From positions 1-64,000 of the forward strand of contig NZ_JAUYWA010000005.1 of NCBI RefSeq assembly GCF_030689025.1: 64,000 nucleotides of DNA, in the 5' to 3' direction. This stretch comes from Oceanobacter sp. 1_MG-2023 (GTDB lineage: Bacteria > Pseudomonadota > Gammaproteobacteria > Pseudomonadales > Oceanobacteraceae). Below the pieces are notes generated by a model. The model ran no database searches. It worked only from the letters and a program-made list of their open reading frames with translations, and was not told where the DNA came from. Shown here one piece after another: positions 47,518 to 56,542 of this stretch. The position numbers were made by a program, and so were the translations under genes. Within the stretch, counting starts at the first letter, position 1. Every line of letters begins with the position of its first letter.

Positions 47518-47615
47518 AACATCGCCAAGCGTATATTCATGAGCCTGGAAGAAATAACCGACAGGGCCTCATGAATGATTCCGTCACTCTTCACATATCA
47601 AGGGAGCATGAAATA

Positions 47616-49229
47616 ATGCAACCCAAGAAAATGTTAGTCAGCAAGGGCCTGTTCGCCGGGATACATCCAGGAATGGGTATTGCCTCAAAAGCGATGATTC
47701 TGGCCTTCGTTCTGTTCACGGTTCTGAATGTCGATCTGGCCAACGGTGTATACACCGATGTCAAAAGCTGGATTCAGACCACTCTGAACTGGTACTACGT
47801 TATGGTCGTCAGCGTGGTGCTGTTTTTCTGCGTATGGATGGCTTTCAGCCGCCATGGATCGATCCGGCTGGGTGCTGATGATGAACGCCCCGCGTTCAGT
47901 TTCTTTGTCTGGTTTTCCATGCTGTTCAGCTGCGCCATTGGTGTTGGCATTCTGTTCTGGAGTATTGCCGAGCCGATATTCCACCTGCAGGGCAACCCCT
48001 TTATCGAGATGGCCGGTATTGAACCCGGCAGTGCCGAGGCGGCCCAGGTTGCCTTGCGGATTACCCTGTTCCACTGGGGCTTGCATGGCTGGGCGGTGTA
48101 TATCGCGACCGGAATGATGATTGCGTATTTCGCCTGTCGTCGAGGTTTGCCGATGACCATTCGCTCAACACTGTATCCGCTGCTGGGGGATCGTATTTAT
48201 GGGCCTCTGGGTCATGCTGTCGACTTGCTGGCCATTTTCAGCACCCTGTTTGGTACTGCAACCGCCCTCGGCCTTGGGGTATCCCAGATCAATGCGGGAC
48301 TGAACTATCTGTTTGGGGTCGAAATATCCACCACCGTCCAGGTCGTGTTGATTGCAGTGATTTCCATTATTGCCACCCTCTCGACCATGTCCGGTCTGGA
48401 ACGGGGGATTCGCTGGTTAAGCGTCTGGAATATCCGTATCAGCCTGATACTGATCGGCTTCTTTGTGATCGCCGGGCCAACCGTGTATTTATTGGGCATG
48501 TTCACCACCAGCGTGGGGGATTACGTCTGGCATATGATTCCCATGGGCTTCTGGACCGATCCGAACCCTGAAGGTCAATGGCAGGGCTGGTGGACGCTGT
48601 TCTACTGGGGCTGGTGGTTGTCCTGGGGTCCTTTGGTGGGGCTGTTTATTGCCCGTATTTCCCGTGGCCGTACCATTCGTGAATTCCTGCTCAGCGCTCT
48701 GATCATCCCTCCCCTGGGTGGCTTTATCTGGATTATTGCCATGGGTGGTACCGCCCTGCATATCGAACTGTACGGAGCTGGCGGTATTGTTGAAGCCGTC
48801 AATGCTGACATGACCATGGCGCTGTATCACACCATTGAAGCCATCGGGGTCGACTCCCTCACCTGGCCAATGTCCTTGTTGGCGACCATCATGATTATTA
48901 CCTGGTTTGTCACTTCGGCAGACTCCGGCACCCTGGTGATTTCCACCATCCTGTCGATGGGCAGTGAGCCTTCGTTAGCCATTCGTGGCATCTGGGGCAC
49001 CATTCTGGGTGCCGTCGCGGCGGTACTGCTGCTGGCCGGGGGACTGACGGCATTACAATCCGCCACCATCGCAGCAGCCCTGCCATTCTCCGTGGTGCTA
49101 CTGCTGATGTGTGTGGCCCTGATAAAAGGGTTACGGGACGAACGGGACGGTATTTCTTACGGTCCGGGCGACCTGGCCCAGGCCGGCAAGTCTGCCAGTT
49201 CCGACAAGCTGGCCCGCTCCACTTCCTGA
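47616..49229 (+). CDS. BCCT-family (betaine/carnitine/choline) transporter
   Basis: This protein of about 537 residues has twelve membrane helices. The BCCT core reads SIAEPIFHLQGNP, LFHWGLHGWAVY and the conserved tryptophan segment FYWGWWLSWGPLVGLFIARISRGRTIREF. The family moves quaternary ammonium solutes coupled to Na+ or H+. In this island a likely substrate is trigonelline (N-methylnicotinate) or a related betaine. The ATG at 47616 with AGGGAG upstream is preferred over the longer frame from 47499. The preceding TGGTATACCA site ties it to the other genes of the island. Confidence 0.92.
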   Translation: MQPKKMLVSKGLFAGIHPGMGIASKAMILAFVLFTVLNVDLANGVYTDVKSWIQTTLNWYYVMVVSVVLFFCVWMAFSRHGSIRLGADDERPAFSFFVWFSMLFSCAIGVGILFWSIAEPIFHLQGNPFIEMAGIEPGSAEAAQVALRITLFHWGLHGWAVYIATGMMIAYFACRRGLPMTIRSTLYPLLGDRIYGPLGHAVDLLAIFSTLFGTATALGLGVSQINAGLNYLFGVEISTTVQVVLIAVISIIATLSTMSGLERGIRWLSVWNIRISLILIGFFVIAGPTVYLLGMFTTSVGDYVWHMIPMGFWTDPNPEGQWQGWWTLFYWGWWLSWGPLVGLFIARISRGRTIREFLLSALIIPPLGGFIWIIAMGGTALHIELYGAGGIVEAVNADMTMALYHTIEAIGVDSLTWPMSLLATIMIITWFVTSADSGTLVISTILSMGSEPSLAIRGIWGTILGAVAAVLLLAGGLTALQSATIAAALPFSVVLLLMCVALIKGLRDERDGISYGPGDLAQAGKSASSDKLARSTS

Positions 49230-49285
49230 TAGCGCCCAAGCCTCCCGGCACTCGCCGGGTGGGGGTCAAGCTGTTCTGTTCTGCC

Positions 49286-49316
49286 AAAGCCGCTCAGTGC
49301 CGAGCGGCTTTTGTAT
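49286..49316 (+). terminator. Rho-independent terminator after the BCCT gene
   Basis: AAGCCGCTC and GAGCGGCTT form a nine-pair stem around a six-base loop, followed by TTTGTATTT, 58 bases after the stop. Confidence 0.82.
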
Positions 49317-49393
49317 TTCAAGCGGTCATGCAGACAAGGGCCTGTAAAGCCGTGCGACCGGTCAAGGCGGATAGATACACCACGCTTTGACCT

Positions 49394-49684
49394 TTATTGC
49401 CCCTTGAGTATCACGATATGGGCGCTGGCCACTTCCAGCCGATGCTGGCGAGCCTGCTGATAGGCATCAGAGTGATAACAGGCCAACGCCTGTTCATAAC
49501 TGTCAAATTCAAACACCACCGCCCGGTCCGGGGTTTTATCAAAGCCTTCCAGTGCTGTCATTTCACTGCCCCGCGCCAGGATTCTGGCACCATATTGTTG
49601 CAGCGCTGTCGGTGACTGCTCCATATATCGGGCATATTGCCGGGGGTCATCAATATCAACAAAGGCAATCCAATAAGCTTTCAT
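49394..49684 (-). CDS. DUF1330 family protein
   Basis: This 96-residue dimeric alpha/beta-barrel-type protein (MKAYWIAFVDIDDPRQYARY, GARILARGSEMTALEG, RAVVFEFDSYEQALACYHSD) matches DUF1330. GGAGG lies just upstream of the ATG at 49684. It is divergent from ribBX across the operator at 49705. DUF1330 proteins are often found near oxidative degradation genes; the activity is unknown. It could act on a reactive intermediate of the pathway, which is inference. Confidence 0.85.
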   Translation of the reverse strand: MKAYWIAFVDIDDPRQYARYMEQSPTALQQYGARILARGSEMTALEGFDKTPDRAVVFEFDSYEQALACYHSDAYQQARQHRLEVASAHIVILKGQ

Positions 49685-49704
49685 ACAATCCTCCAAATTA
49701 TTTG

Positions 49705-49722
49705 TGGTATACCATAATACAA
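49705..49722. promoter_or_regulatory. GntR-type operator TGGTATACCA between DUF1330 and ribBX
   Basis: TGGTATACCA at 49705-49714 is followed by TAATACAA. It lies 20 bases from the DUF1330 start and about 60 from the ribBX start, so it can control both directions. Confidence 0.75.
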
Positions 49723-49773
49723 TATCGTATTTTAGAATGATTAAAAGATATTGAATAGCATGGGAGATGGGCG

Positions 49774-50880
49774 ATGAACATCGATAGCACGGCGGATATT
49801 ATCGAGGATATCCGTAACGGCAAAATGGTCATTCTGATGGATGACGAAGACCGTGAAAATGAAGGCGACCTGATCATCGCTGCGACAGCCGTAACACCGG
49901 AAGCGATTAATTTTATGGCGTCCAAAGCGCGTGGACTGATTTGCCTGACACTGGACGAACAGCGCTGTGAGCAACTGGGCTTGCACGCCATGGTTGCCGA
50001 TAATGGCTGTACTTACGGCACCGCATTTACCGTTTCGATTGATGCGGCCCAGGGCATCTCAACCGGTATTTCTGCCGCCGACCGTGCCCACACCATCCAG
50101 CTAGCGGTAGCCGCCGATGCCCAACCTGCCGATCTGGTACAACCGGGTCATATCTTCCCGTTACGGGCGCGCAAGGGAGGGGTGTTAACCCGGGCAGGAC
50201 ATACCGAAGCCGGTTGCGACCTGGCACGACTGGCGGGCTTTGAAGCCGCGGCGGTCATTGTCGAGATCATGAATGAAGACGGCACCATGGCACGTCGTGA
50301 CGACCTGCTGGCGTTTGCTGCCCAGCACGATTTGCGTATTGGCACCATCGCCGACCTGATCCAGCATCGTATGAATACCGAAACCACCGTTACCCGGATC
50401 GGCGAGCAACCCTTGCCCACTGTCCACGGCACCTTCCGGATGGTGACTTACGAAGACCGCCTGTCCAATGCCGTTCATATTGCTCTGGTGGCCGGTGATA
50501 TCAATCCGGAACAGCCGGTTCTGGCACGGGTTCATGGCATTGATCCTCTGCGCGACCTGATTGGTGCCAATTACCACGGCCCGACACACTGGAGCCTGTG
50601 GTCAGCACTGGAAGCCGTAGCCCGCGAGGGCACCGGGGTGGTGGTACTGGTGGATAACGAAACCTCTGCCAGCGCACTGCTGAATCGCGCACCACAGCTG
50701 ATGGTGCCAAACACCAATAACCAGCGGGTGTTCAGCGACGTTGGCACCGGCGCGCAGATTTTACGGGATCTGGGTGTGCGGAAATTCCGGCATCTGGGAG
50801 CGTCCTGGCGCTTTGTCGGGCTGGAAGGCTATAACTTGCAGCTGATCGACAGCATTCCGTTCAACCCTTGCCAGGACTAA
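49774..50880 (+). CDS. RibBX: DHBP synthase with GTP-cyclohydrolase-II-like domain lacking zinc ligands
   Basis: The N-terminal 200 residues are a full 3,4-dihydroxy-2-butanone-4-phosphate synthase ([60 protein letters not shown]). The C-terminal 165 residues resemble GTP cyclohydrolase II. However, the zinc-binding Cys cluster is replaced ([20 protein letters not shown]), so that activity is probably lost. This matches the RibBX variant described in Proteobacteria. The gene lies among flavin-dependent monooxygenase genes behind the shared TGGTATACCA operator. It is probably a pathway-specific copy that raises flavin supply. Confidence 0.9.
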   Translation: MNIDSTADIIEDIRNGKMVILMDDEDRENEGDLIIAATAVTPEAINFMASKARGLICLTLDEQRCEQLGLHAMVADNGCTYGTAFTVSIDAAQGISTGISAADRAHTIQLAVAADAQPADLVQPGHIFPLRARKGGVLTRAGHTEAGCDLARLAGFEAAAVIVEIMNEDGTMARRDDLLAFAAQHDLRIGTIADLIQHRMNTETTVTRIGEQPLPTVHGTFRMVTYEDRLSNAVHIALVAGDINPEQPVLARVHGIDPLRDLIGANYHGPTHWSLWSALEAVAREGTGVVVLVDNETSASALLNRAPQLMVPNTNNQRVFSDVGTGAQILRDLGVRKFRHLGASWRFVGLEGYNLQLIDSIPFNPCQD

Positions 50881-50918
50881 AAAAAACCGCCAGAGACACG
50901 GGCATGTCTTTGGCGGTT
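50880..50918 (-). terminator. Terminator of the GntR operon (hairpin shared with ribBX end)
   Basis: AACCGCCAGAGACA and TGTCTTTGGCGGTT pair with one wobble. On the minus strand the stem is followed by about eight T residues. It therefore ends the leftward operon that finishes with the GntR gene, and may also act as a T-less hairpin after ribBX. Confidence 0.85.
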
Positions 50919-50948
50919 GATGCCACCAGCAGATGGCCAATAACCGGT

Positions 50949-51683
50949 TCAGTTCGGGGCAATATATATGGCTTGCAAGGTTGCCGGGTCGACATCGTTC
51001 TGCTTGGCCATCACCGCCAAGGCCACGGTAGCGGCCTTGTGGATATGATCGATACTGGCTTTGCGCGCCCGCACCGGATCACGGGACTGGATCGCTTCAA
51101 AGATGGCCGCCATTTCCTCACTACTGTCGAGGTAACGATCATTCTGGCTGACTGTCGTCGCACGCAAAAAGCTGATCCGCGCCTGCAACTGGCGCAACAG
51201 GCTACACGCGGTATGGTTACCACAACCCTGAAACAGCACGTTGTAAAAATCACTGACAGCTTCCAGTATCAGCACCACATCGCCGCTTTTGAGCCGGGAT
51301 TGCAGTTTGCGTAACGAGTATTCAAGGTCCAGCAACTGGTCTTCGCTGGCACGCACGGTAAACAGCTCCACCACCAGGCTTTCAAGCGAACAGCGCAGTT
51401 CGTAGATTTCCAGCGCCTGCTCCAGGGTGATGACCGAGACTCTCGGGCCTTTGCCATCGAGGTATTCAACCAGCCCTTCGGATTCCAGATGTCGCAGTGC
51501 TTCCCGGACGGAAGTCCGGCTTACCCCCAGCAGGTCGCACAAGTCCCGTTCTACCAGGCGGTCTCCAGGCAGGAACTTGAAGCTGAGAATGGCACTGCGC
51601 AAGGCGTCCAGTACCTTTTCCCGCAATGTTACGGAGGTTCGTTCTATCTTCCCCAGATCTTCTCGGGAGTGTTTCTTCAGCAT
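50949..51683 (-). CDS. GntR-family (FadR/FCD) regulator of the catabolic island
   Basis: This protein of about 244 residues has an N-terminal GntR winged helix (TLREKVLDALRSAILSFKFL, GDRLVERDLCDLLGVSRTSV, REALRHLESEGLVEYLDGKG). A C-terminal FCD domain follows (EIYELRCSLESLVVELFTV, IFEAIQSRDPVRARKASIDHI). It is the last gene of the leftward operon and is preceded by carboxymuconolactone-decarboxylase-like and dehydrogenase genes. FadR-type GntR proteins bind short palindromes; TGGTATACCA, found at the island's promoters, fits. The start is either the ATG at 51683 or the TTG at 51704. Ligand: probably trigonelline or an intermediate (inference). Confidence 0.9.
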   Translation of the reverse strand: MLKKHSREDLGKIERTSVTLREKVLDALRSAILSFKFLPGDRLVERDLCDLLGVSRTSVREALRHLESEGLVEYLDGKGPRVSVITLEQALEIYELRCSLESLVVELFTVRASEDQLLDLEYSLRKLQSRLKSGDVVLILEAVSDFYNVLFQGCGNHTACSLLRQLQARISFLRATTVSQNDRYLDSSEEMAAIFEAIQSRDPVRARKASIDHIHKAATVALAVMAKQNDVDPATLQAIYIAPN

Positions 51684-51759
51684 ACCCTTTATCCAACTGG
51701 TCAATCATGAACCGAGGCAAGCCCCGGTGGGGCGCCGCACAGTGTAACGACGATGGTTG

Positions 51760-52179
51760 TCAGGCAACCGGCGTTTGATCTTGCTGGTCGGCGTCGAGCT
51801 CGGCCAGCACTTCACGCGCAATTCTAAAGCTATCGATCGCTGCAGGCACACCACAATAGATCGCGGATTGTAAAAAAACCTCACGAATCTCTGCAATGGA
51901 TACCCCGTTATTCAGCGCACCACGGACATGCACCCGGATCTCGTGGGGACGATTCAGGGCCGTTAACATGCCCAGATTGATCAATGAGCGCTCCCGGCGG
52001 CTGAGTTCTTCCCGCGTCCAGATTTCGCCCCAGCAATATTCTGTCACCAGCTCCTGCATTGGCCAGGCGAATTCGTCCCGGTTGTTGTTCAGGCTCTGGT
52101 CGACGTAGGCGTCACCCAACACTTCACGGCGGACTTTCAATCCGGCATCGAAGCGGTTTTTTTCAGCAGAATCAGTCAT
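51760..52179 (-). CDS. Carboxymuconolactone decarboxylase-family protein
   Basis: This 139-residue helical protein (DAGLKVRREVLGDAYVDQSL, EIWTREELSRRERSLINLGM, ALNNGVSIAEIREVFLQSAI) is closely PcaC-like and keeps the conserved Glu, Cys (IYCGVPAA) and His region of the AhpD/CMD fold. PcaC decarboxylates 4-carboxymuconolactone. In this island the substrate may instead be a lactone intermediate. The gene sits between the SSADH and GntR genes in one operon. Confidence 0.88.
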   Translation of the reverse strand: MTDSAEKNRFDAGLKVRREVLGDAYVDQSLNNNRDEFAWPMQELVTEYCWGEIWTREELSRRERSLINLGMLTALNRPHEIRVHVRGALNNGVSIAEIREVFLQSAIYCGVPAAIDSFRIAREVLAELDADQQDQTPVA

Positions 52180-52202
52180 AACATTCTCTCTATGCGTTGG
52201 CT

Positions 52203-52238
52203 TGTACCTTGACCTGTACTTTGACCGGTATCTTGACC
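52203..52238. repeat. Three tandem 12-base imperfect repeats (xxTTGACC)
   Basis: TGTACCTTGACC, TGTACTTTGACC and GGTATCTTGACC follow one another without a gap in the space between the SSADH gene and the CMD gene. Each ends TTGACC. This is intercistronic DNA inside an operon, so it may affect translation of the downstream CMD gene or be a remnant duplication. Confidence 0.85.
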
Positions 52239-52249
52239 GGGCCAGTGTC

Positions 52250-53698
52250 TTAACGGCCCAGTCCGCCCATCATCATGTATTTGATTTCCAGGTAATCATC
52301 CATGCCGAAGTGTGAGCCTTCACGCCCCAGCCCGGAGGTCTTGATCCCACCAAAGGGAGCTACCGCGGTAGAAATCAGCCCTTCGTTGATACCCACCATG
52401 CCATACTCCAGCGCTTCGCCTACTCGCCAGCAACGCGCCATATCCCGAGTATAGAGATACGCCGCCAGGCCAGAGTCGGTGTCATTGGCCAGGGCAACCG
52501 CCTCGTCTTCGTCATCAAAGGCAAACACCGCAGCCAGCGGGCCAAAGGTTTCTTCCTGGGCCACGGCCATGGTGCTGGTCATACCCGACAGCAGGGTGGG
52601 AGCAAAAAAGTTCTCACCTGCGGCGTGTGGTTCGCCACCACAATGCAAGGTCGCGCCCTTGTCCAGCGCGTCACGCACATGGCGCTGTACTGTGGTTAAC
52701 GCTGCCTGGTTAATCAACGGTCCTTGATCGACACCGGCCAGCAAGCCATGACCAACCTGTAGTGCCTCAATCTGCTCTTGCAAGCGTCGCACAAAGACAT
52801 CATGGATGCCACGCTGTACCAGAAAACGGTTGGTGCAGACACAGGTTTGCCCGGCGTTACGGAATTTGGAAATCATAGCCCCCTGAATCGCTGCGTCGAT
52901 ATCGGCATCATCAAACACGATAAAAGGTGCGTTGCCTCCCAGCTCCAGCGAGACTTTTTTGACGGTATCTGCACACTGGCTTAATAGCAGTTTGCCGATC
53001 CGGGTCGAGCCGGTAAAACTCAGCTTGGCGACTTTCTGGCTGCTGGTCAGAACATTGCCGATGGCAATGGCATCACCAGTCACAACGTTAAAGACACCAT
53101 CGGGAATACCGGCCTGTTGCGCCAGTGCTGCCAGCGCCAGTGCCGAAAACGGTGTATCCGGTGCCGGTTTGACGATAAAGCTGCAACCCGCTGCCAATGC
53201 CGGGCCACACTTGCGCGTAATCATGGCGCAGGGGAAATTCCACGGGGTAATCGCTGCCACAACACCGATCGGCTGTTTCACCACAACGATACGGGCATCC
53301 GGGTTGGGACTTGGAATCACCTCGCCGTACACCCGCTTGCCTTCTTCGGCAAACCATTCGATAAAACTGGCACCGTAAAGAATTTCACCGTGAGCTTCGG
53401 CCAATGGCTTGCCCTGCTCCATGGTCAGAATACGGGCCAGTTCATCGGCATGAGCTACAATCAGCTCATACCAGCGGTAGAGAATACGGCTGCGCTGTTG
53501 TGCCGTCATGGCAGCCCAGCCCTTGCGGGCCAACTCGGCGGCCAGAATAGCGGCATGGGTTTCGGCTTCCGCCATCAGCGGCACCGTACCAATCACATGG
53601 CCATTGGCCGGGTCATAAATGGTCTGGGTTTGCCCGTCATCGGCATCGCACCAGCGACCATTGATAAAAGCCTGTTGTCGGAACAATTGCGCCGTCAT
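52250..53698 (-). CDS. tgnE: Succinate-semialdehyde dehydrogenase (TgnE/GabD-like)
   Basis: This ALDH of about 482 residues has EQGKPLAEAHGEILYGASFIEWFAEE, PWNFPCAMITRKCGPALAAG, ELGGNAPFIVFDDADID and nucleophile region RNAGQTCVCTNRF. It is a GabD-type enzyme, as at 14534 but clearly a distinct paralogue. In the trigonelline pathway TgnE oxidises the succinate semialdehyde released by TgnD. The ATG at 53698 shares its A with the TGA of the flavin reductase gene, indicating coupling. The symbol is assigned by operon context. Confidence 0.82.
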   Translation of the reverse strand: MTAQLFRQQAFINGRWCDADDGQTQTIYDPANGHVIGTVPLMAEAETHAAILAAELARKGWAAMTAQQRSRILYRWYELIVAHADELARILTMEQGKPLAEAHGEILYGASFIEWFAEEGKRVYGEVIPSPNPDARIVVVKQPIGVVAAITPWNFPCAMITRKCGPALAAGCSFIVKPAPDTPFSALALAALAQQAGIPDGVFNVVTGDAIAIGNVLTSSQKVAKLSFTGSTRIGKLLLSQCADTVKKVSLELGGNAPFIVFDDADIDAAIQGAMISKFRNAGQTCVCTNRFLVQRGIHDVFVRRLQEQIEALQVGHGLLAGVDQGPLINQAALTTVQRHVRDALDKGATLHCGGEPHAAGENFFAPTLLSGMTSTMAVAQEETFGPLAAVFAFDDEDEAVALANDTDSGLAAYLYTRDMARCWRVGEALEYGMVGINEGLISTAVAPFGGIKTSGLGREGSHFGMDDYLEIKYMMMGGLGR

Positions 53699-54204
53699 CA
53701 GCAAGCCTCCTCAATTACCGGCATTGGCCAGCTGCCCATATCCCCTCGGCAATACACCATTGGACTGCGACCGCTGTCATTGGCCATATGCTGCACTTCT
53801 CCCACCAGGATGGCGTGATCGCCGCCTTCGTATTGACGCCAGTGGCAGCATTCCATCACCGCCACGGTCGAGGCCAGTACCGGCACCCCGGTGACGCCTT
53901 GCTGGATATCCAGCTGCGCCAGTGCGGCCACCTTGTCGGCCCCTTTTTTGGCAAAAGCCCAGGCTTCCGCACCCTGATCCGCAGCCAGGATATTGACTGA
54001 AAAATGCGTGGCTTCACTGAGCACCTGATAGGATTCGGAGCGGTACTGCGGACACACCAGAATCAGCGGCGGATCCATCGACAGGGCACTGAATGCGCTG
54101 GCGGTCAGCCCGGTTACCCGGCCATCGCGATCGTAGGCCATCACCACGGTGACCCCGGACGGAAACGAACCCAGAGTGGCTTTATACAAATCTTGGTTAA
54201 TCAT
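53698..54204 (-). CDS. tgnA: Flavin reductase (reductase component of a two-component monooxygenase, TgnA-like)
   Basis: This protein of about 168 residues is a flavin-reductase-like domain: LGSFPSGVTVVMAYDRDGRV, GLTASAFSALSMDPPLILVC, HFSVNILAADQG and HAILVGEVQHM. It would reduce FMN or FAD with NAD(P)H and hand the reduced flavin to the luciferase-like oxygenase encoded at 58414. It lies between two aldehyde dehydrogenase genes in the leftward operon. GGAG precedes the ATG at 54204. In the A. baylyi tgn set this corresponds to TgnA. Confidence 0.85.
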   Translation of the reverse strand: MINQDLYKATLGSFPSGVTVVMAYDRDGRVTGLTASAFSALSMDPPLILVCPQYRSESYQVLSEATHFSVNILAADQGAEAWAFAKKGADKVAALAQLDIQQGVTGVPVLASTVAVMECCHWRQYEGGDHAILVGEVQHMANDSGRSPMVYCRGDMGSWPMPVIEEAC

Positions 54205-54215
54205 GTTGCTGCTCC

Positions 54216-55694
54216 TCAACGCATCACAAAGGGGTCGCTCATTGGCTCGCTGGAGAGGTTGACCCAGACGGTTTTTTTCTCGGTATAGGAAAGCACGGCT
54301 TCGATACCGCCCTCGCGCCCGTAACCGCTGTCACCAAAACCACCAATCGGCGCCATGGCGGACACCACCCGATAGGTATTCACCCAGATAATGCCGCTGC
54401 GGACGGCCTTGGAGAGTCGATGGGCGCGGGCGATATCCCGCGTCCAGATACCCGCCGCCAGGCCGTAACGGGTGTCGTTGGCCAGCGCCAGTGCTTCAGC
54501 TTCCGTATGAAAACGAATTGCTGCCGTGACCGGACCAAACACTTCTTCCTGCATCAGGCTGTTCGACGATGAGTCACATTCCAGCAAGGTCGGTTGGAAA
54601 TACCAGCCGCCATTACATTCAACCCGCTGGCCGCCGTAGCGCAAGACGGCGCCTTCGCTGATCGCCTGCTGCACCATATTGTCGGCGATATCCAGCTGGG
54701 CCAGAGTCGTCATCGGTCCCATTTCGGTCTCTTCTGCCAGTGGATCACCAATACAGATACGGCTGGCGCGTTCGCAAACCCTGGCGACCACTTCGTCGTA
54801 AATACTGTCGTGAATCAACAGCCGGGAACCGGCCACACAACTTTGCCCTGACGCGGCAAACACACCGGCAACAATGCCGTTAACAGCGCTGTCGATATCA
54901 GCATCCGGGAAAACGATTTGCGGCGACTTGCCCCCCAGTTCCAGCGACAAATGAGCGAAGTTTTCAGCACTGGAGCGCACGACATGGCGCGCGGTGGCGG
55001 CACCACCGGTAAAGGCAACATGGCGCACCAGCGGATGACGGGTCAGCGCCGCACCGGCGGAAGGGCCATAACCGGTAATAATATTCACAACACCGGCCGG
55101 GAACCCGGCTTGTTCAACCAGTTTGCCCAGCGCCACAATGCTGGCCGAGGCGTGTTCTGACGGCTTGATCACCAAGGTATTACCCGCCGCCAGCGCCGGT
55201 GCCATCTTGATGGCTGTCAGGTACAGCGGGCTGTTCCAGGGCACAATCGCGGCGACGACGCCCATTGGCTCGTGCAGGGTGTACGCCATCATGTCGGATT
55301 TATCGACCGGCAGGGTTTGCCCTTCGATCTTGTCAGCCAGCCCCGCCATATAATAGAAAAACTCTGGCAAATACCCCATCTGGCCACGGGTTTCGCGGAT
55401 CAGTTTGCCGTTTTCCCGGCTTTCCAGTTCCGCCAGCAGCTCACGATGATCAGCAATCAGGTCGCCCAGCGTCCGTAACAGCTTGCCTCGTGCTGTGGCG
55501 GTCAGCCCCGCCCAGGCCGGACTGACAAAAGCCTGATGTGCCGCCGTGACGGCGATATCGGCATCCACCTCGGTGGCATCCGGAAAACTGGCCCATGGCT
55601 GTGCCGTGGACGGCGTCAGGCTGTCAAAGCGATTGCCGCTCTGGGCTTCACAATAACGGCCGTTAATGTACATCTGGTAAGGAGTCAAATTCAC
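54216..55694 (-). CDS. tgnC: Aldehyde dehydrogenase (TgnC-like, hydroxybutyrolactone dehydrogenase)
   Basis: This ALDH of about 492 residues has PWNSPLYLTAIKMAPALAAG, KPSEHASASIVALGKLV, SLELGGKSPQIVFPDADID and the nucleophile SGQSCVAGSRLL. It differs from the GabD paralogues and resembles aromatic or semialdehyde-type ALDHs. TgnC oxidises the MFMB hemiacetal/aldehyde formed from trigonelline. I chose the GTG at 55694 with a GGAGA site; it overlaps the hydrolase stop (GTGA). The assignment rests on co-occurrence with reductase, hydrolase and SSADH. Confidence 0.78.
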   Translation of the reverse strand: MNLTPYQMYINGRYCEAQSGNRFDSLTPSTAQPWASFPDATEVDADIAVTAAHQAFVSPAWAGLTATARGKLLRTLGDLIADHRELLAELESRENGKLIRETRGQMGYLPEFFYYMAGLADKIEGQTLPVDKSDMMAYTLHEPMGVVAAIVPWNSPLYLTAIKMAPALAAGNTLVIKPSEHASASIVALGKLVEQAGFPAGVVNIITGYGPSAGAALTRHPLVRHVAFTGGAATARHVVRSSAENFAHLSLELGGKSPQIVFPDADIDSAVNGIVAGVFAASGQSCVAGSRLLIHDSIYDEVVARVCERASRICIGDPLAEETEMGPMTTLAQLDIADNMVQQAISEGAVLRYGGQRVECNGGWYFQPTLLECDSSSNSLMQEEVFGPVTAAIRFHTEAEALALANDTRYGLAAGIWTRDIARAHRLSKAVRSGIIWVNTYRVVSAMAPIGGFGDSGYGREGGIEAVLSYTEKKTVWVNLSSEPMSDPFVMR

Positions 55695-56527
55695 AGACAG
55701 GTCTCCGATGAGGTAGCAGGACAAGTACTGTTACAGCTGCCAAGAAACAGCTGCAAGGCGTGATTAATCAGTTGCGGGGATTCCATTGCCATCATGTGCC
55801 GTTGCCCGGCCATAATCTGGCAGCGGGCAGAAGGTATCTGGCAAGCCAGTTTCTGGGCCATTTCCGGGGTTGAGCCGGGGTCCAGCTCACCGGCCATCAC
55901 CAGTGTCGGTACCCGGATATCAATCAGCCGGTCAGCCAGGTAATTGTCACTACCGGCGAACAGGCGATAGGCACGCAAATAACCTTCCGGGTTGTTGGCA
56001 CAGACCAGATCCCGGATTCCCTGTATCCGGGCAGTGTTGGCAGCCCGGTATTCCGGGCTGAACCAGCGCTCCAGCGCAGCATCGATATTGGCTTCAGGCC
56101 CATGCCTGGCCACATCCAGTGTACGAGCCAGAATTGCCTGCCGGGCGTCTTCTGTACGGTCAAACACACTCCCCATGATCACCAGCGAGCGTAATAGCTG
56201 CGGCTGCTGAATCGCAAATACCCGCGCTACCAGCCCGCCCATGGAAAAGCCGATCAGATGCACCGGCCCGCAGTCCAAGTGTTGCAGCAACCGCTGCAAT
56301 TGCCCGGCGTAGTCATCCAACGAGGCCACTTTGGGCGGCAACGGACTGTGCCCATGCCCCAACATATCGTAGGTAATGACCTGGTAGTGCTGCGCCAACC
56401 CTTGCACCTGAGCGTTCCAGATTGACTGGTCCAGCCCGACGCCATGAATCAGCACAACCGCGTCACCGTTACCGCAGACCTGATAGGCCGTGCCGTCCGG
56501 AGTTTTGCCTGTCAGCTTGGTTGTCAT
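55691..56527 (-). CDS. tgnD: Alpha/beta hydrolase (TgnD-like)
   Basis: This 278-residue hydrolase has LIHGVGLDQSIWNAQVQGLA, DMLGHGHSPLP, the nucleophile elbow IGFSMGGLVARVFA, an Asp in MAGELDPGSTPE and His in GQRHMMAMESP. In the trigonelline route TgnD splits MFMS to succinate semialdehyde, methylamine, formate and CO2. The C-terminus (SCNSTCPATSSETCL) is Cys/Ser/Thr-rich and looks added by frame extension. It is second in the leftward operon, after DUF1185. A generic lactone or ester hydrolase is the alternative. Confidence 0.78.
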   Translation of the reverse strand: MTTKLTGKTPDGTAYQVCGNGDAVVLIHGVGLDQSIWNAQVQGLAQHYQVITYDMLGHGHSPLPPKVASLDDYAGQLQRLLQHLDCGPVHLIGFSMGGLVARVFAIQQPQLLRSLVIMGSVFDRTEDARQAILARTLDVARHGPEANIDAALERWFSPEYRAANTARIQGIRDLVCANNPEGYLRAYRLFAGSDNYLADRLIDIRVPTLVMAGELDPGSTPEMAQKLACQIPSARCQIMAGQRHMMAMESPQLINHALQLFLGSCNSTCPATSSETCL

Positions 56528-56542
56528 GAGTCGTGTCCTTGC

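Larger units (their letters stand above)
46828..47615. other. Long intergenic region between the purine and second catabolic islands
   Basis: Nearly 790 bases contain no gene I can support. Within it: a stretch (46990-47095) that reads as His/Tyr-rich in one frame but has an upstream stop and no start; a 17-base tandem duplication (TTTTCAGCTCAAACAA) at 47171-47203; and a TGGTATACCA operator at 47500. The BCCT gene start at 47616 is preceded by AAGGGAG. Confidence 0.55.

Noticed and set aside
49358..49367. GACCGGTC-like sequence near the end of the BCCT region, resembling the RutR-type operator
   Set aside because: The half sites are directly joined rather than spaced by two or more bases, and it is not at a promoter.
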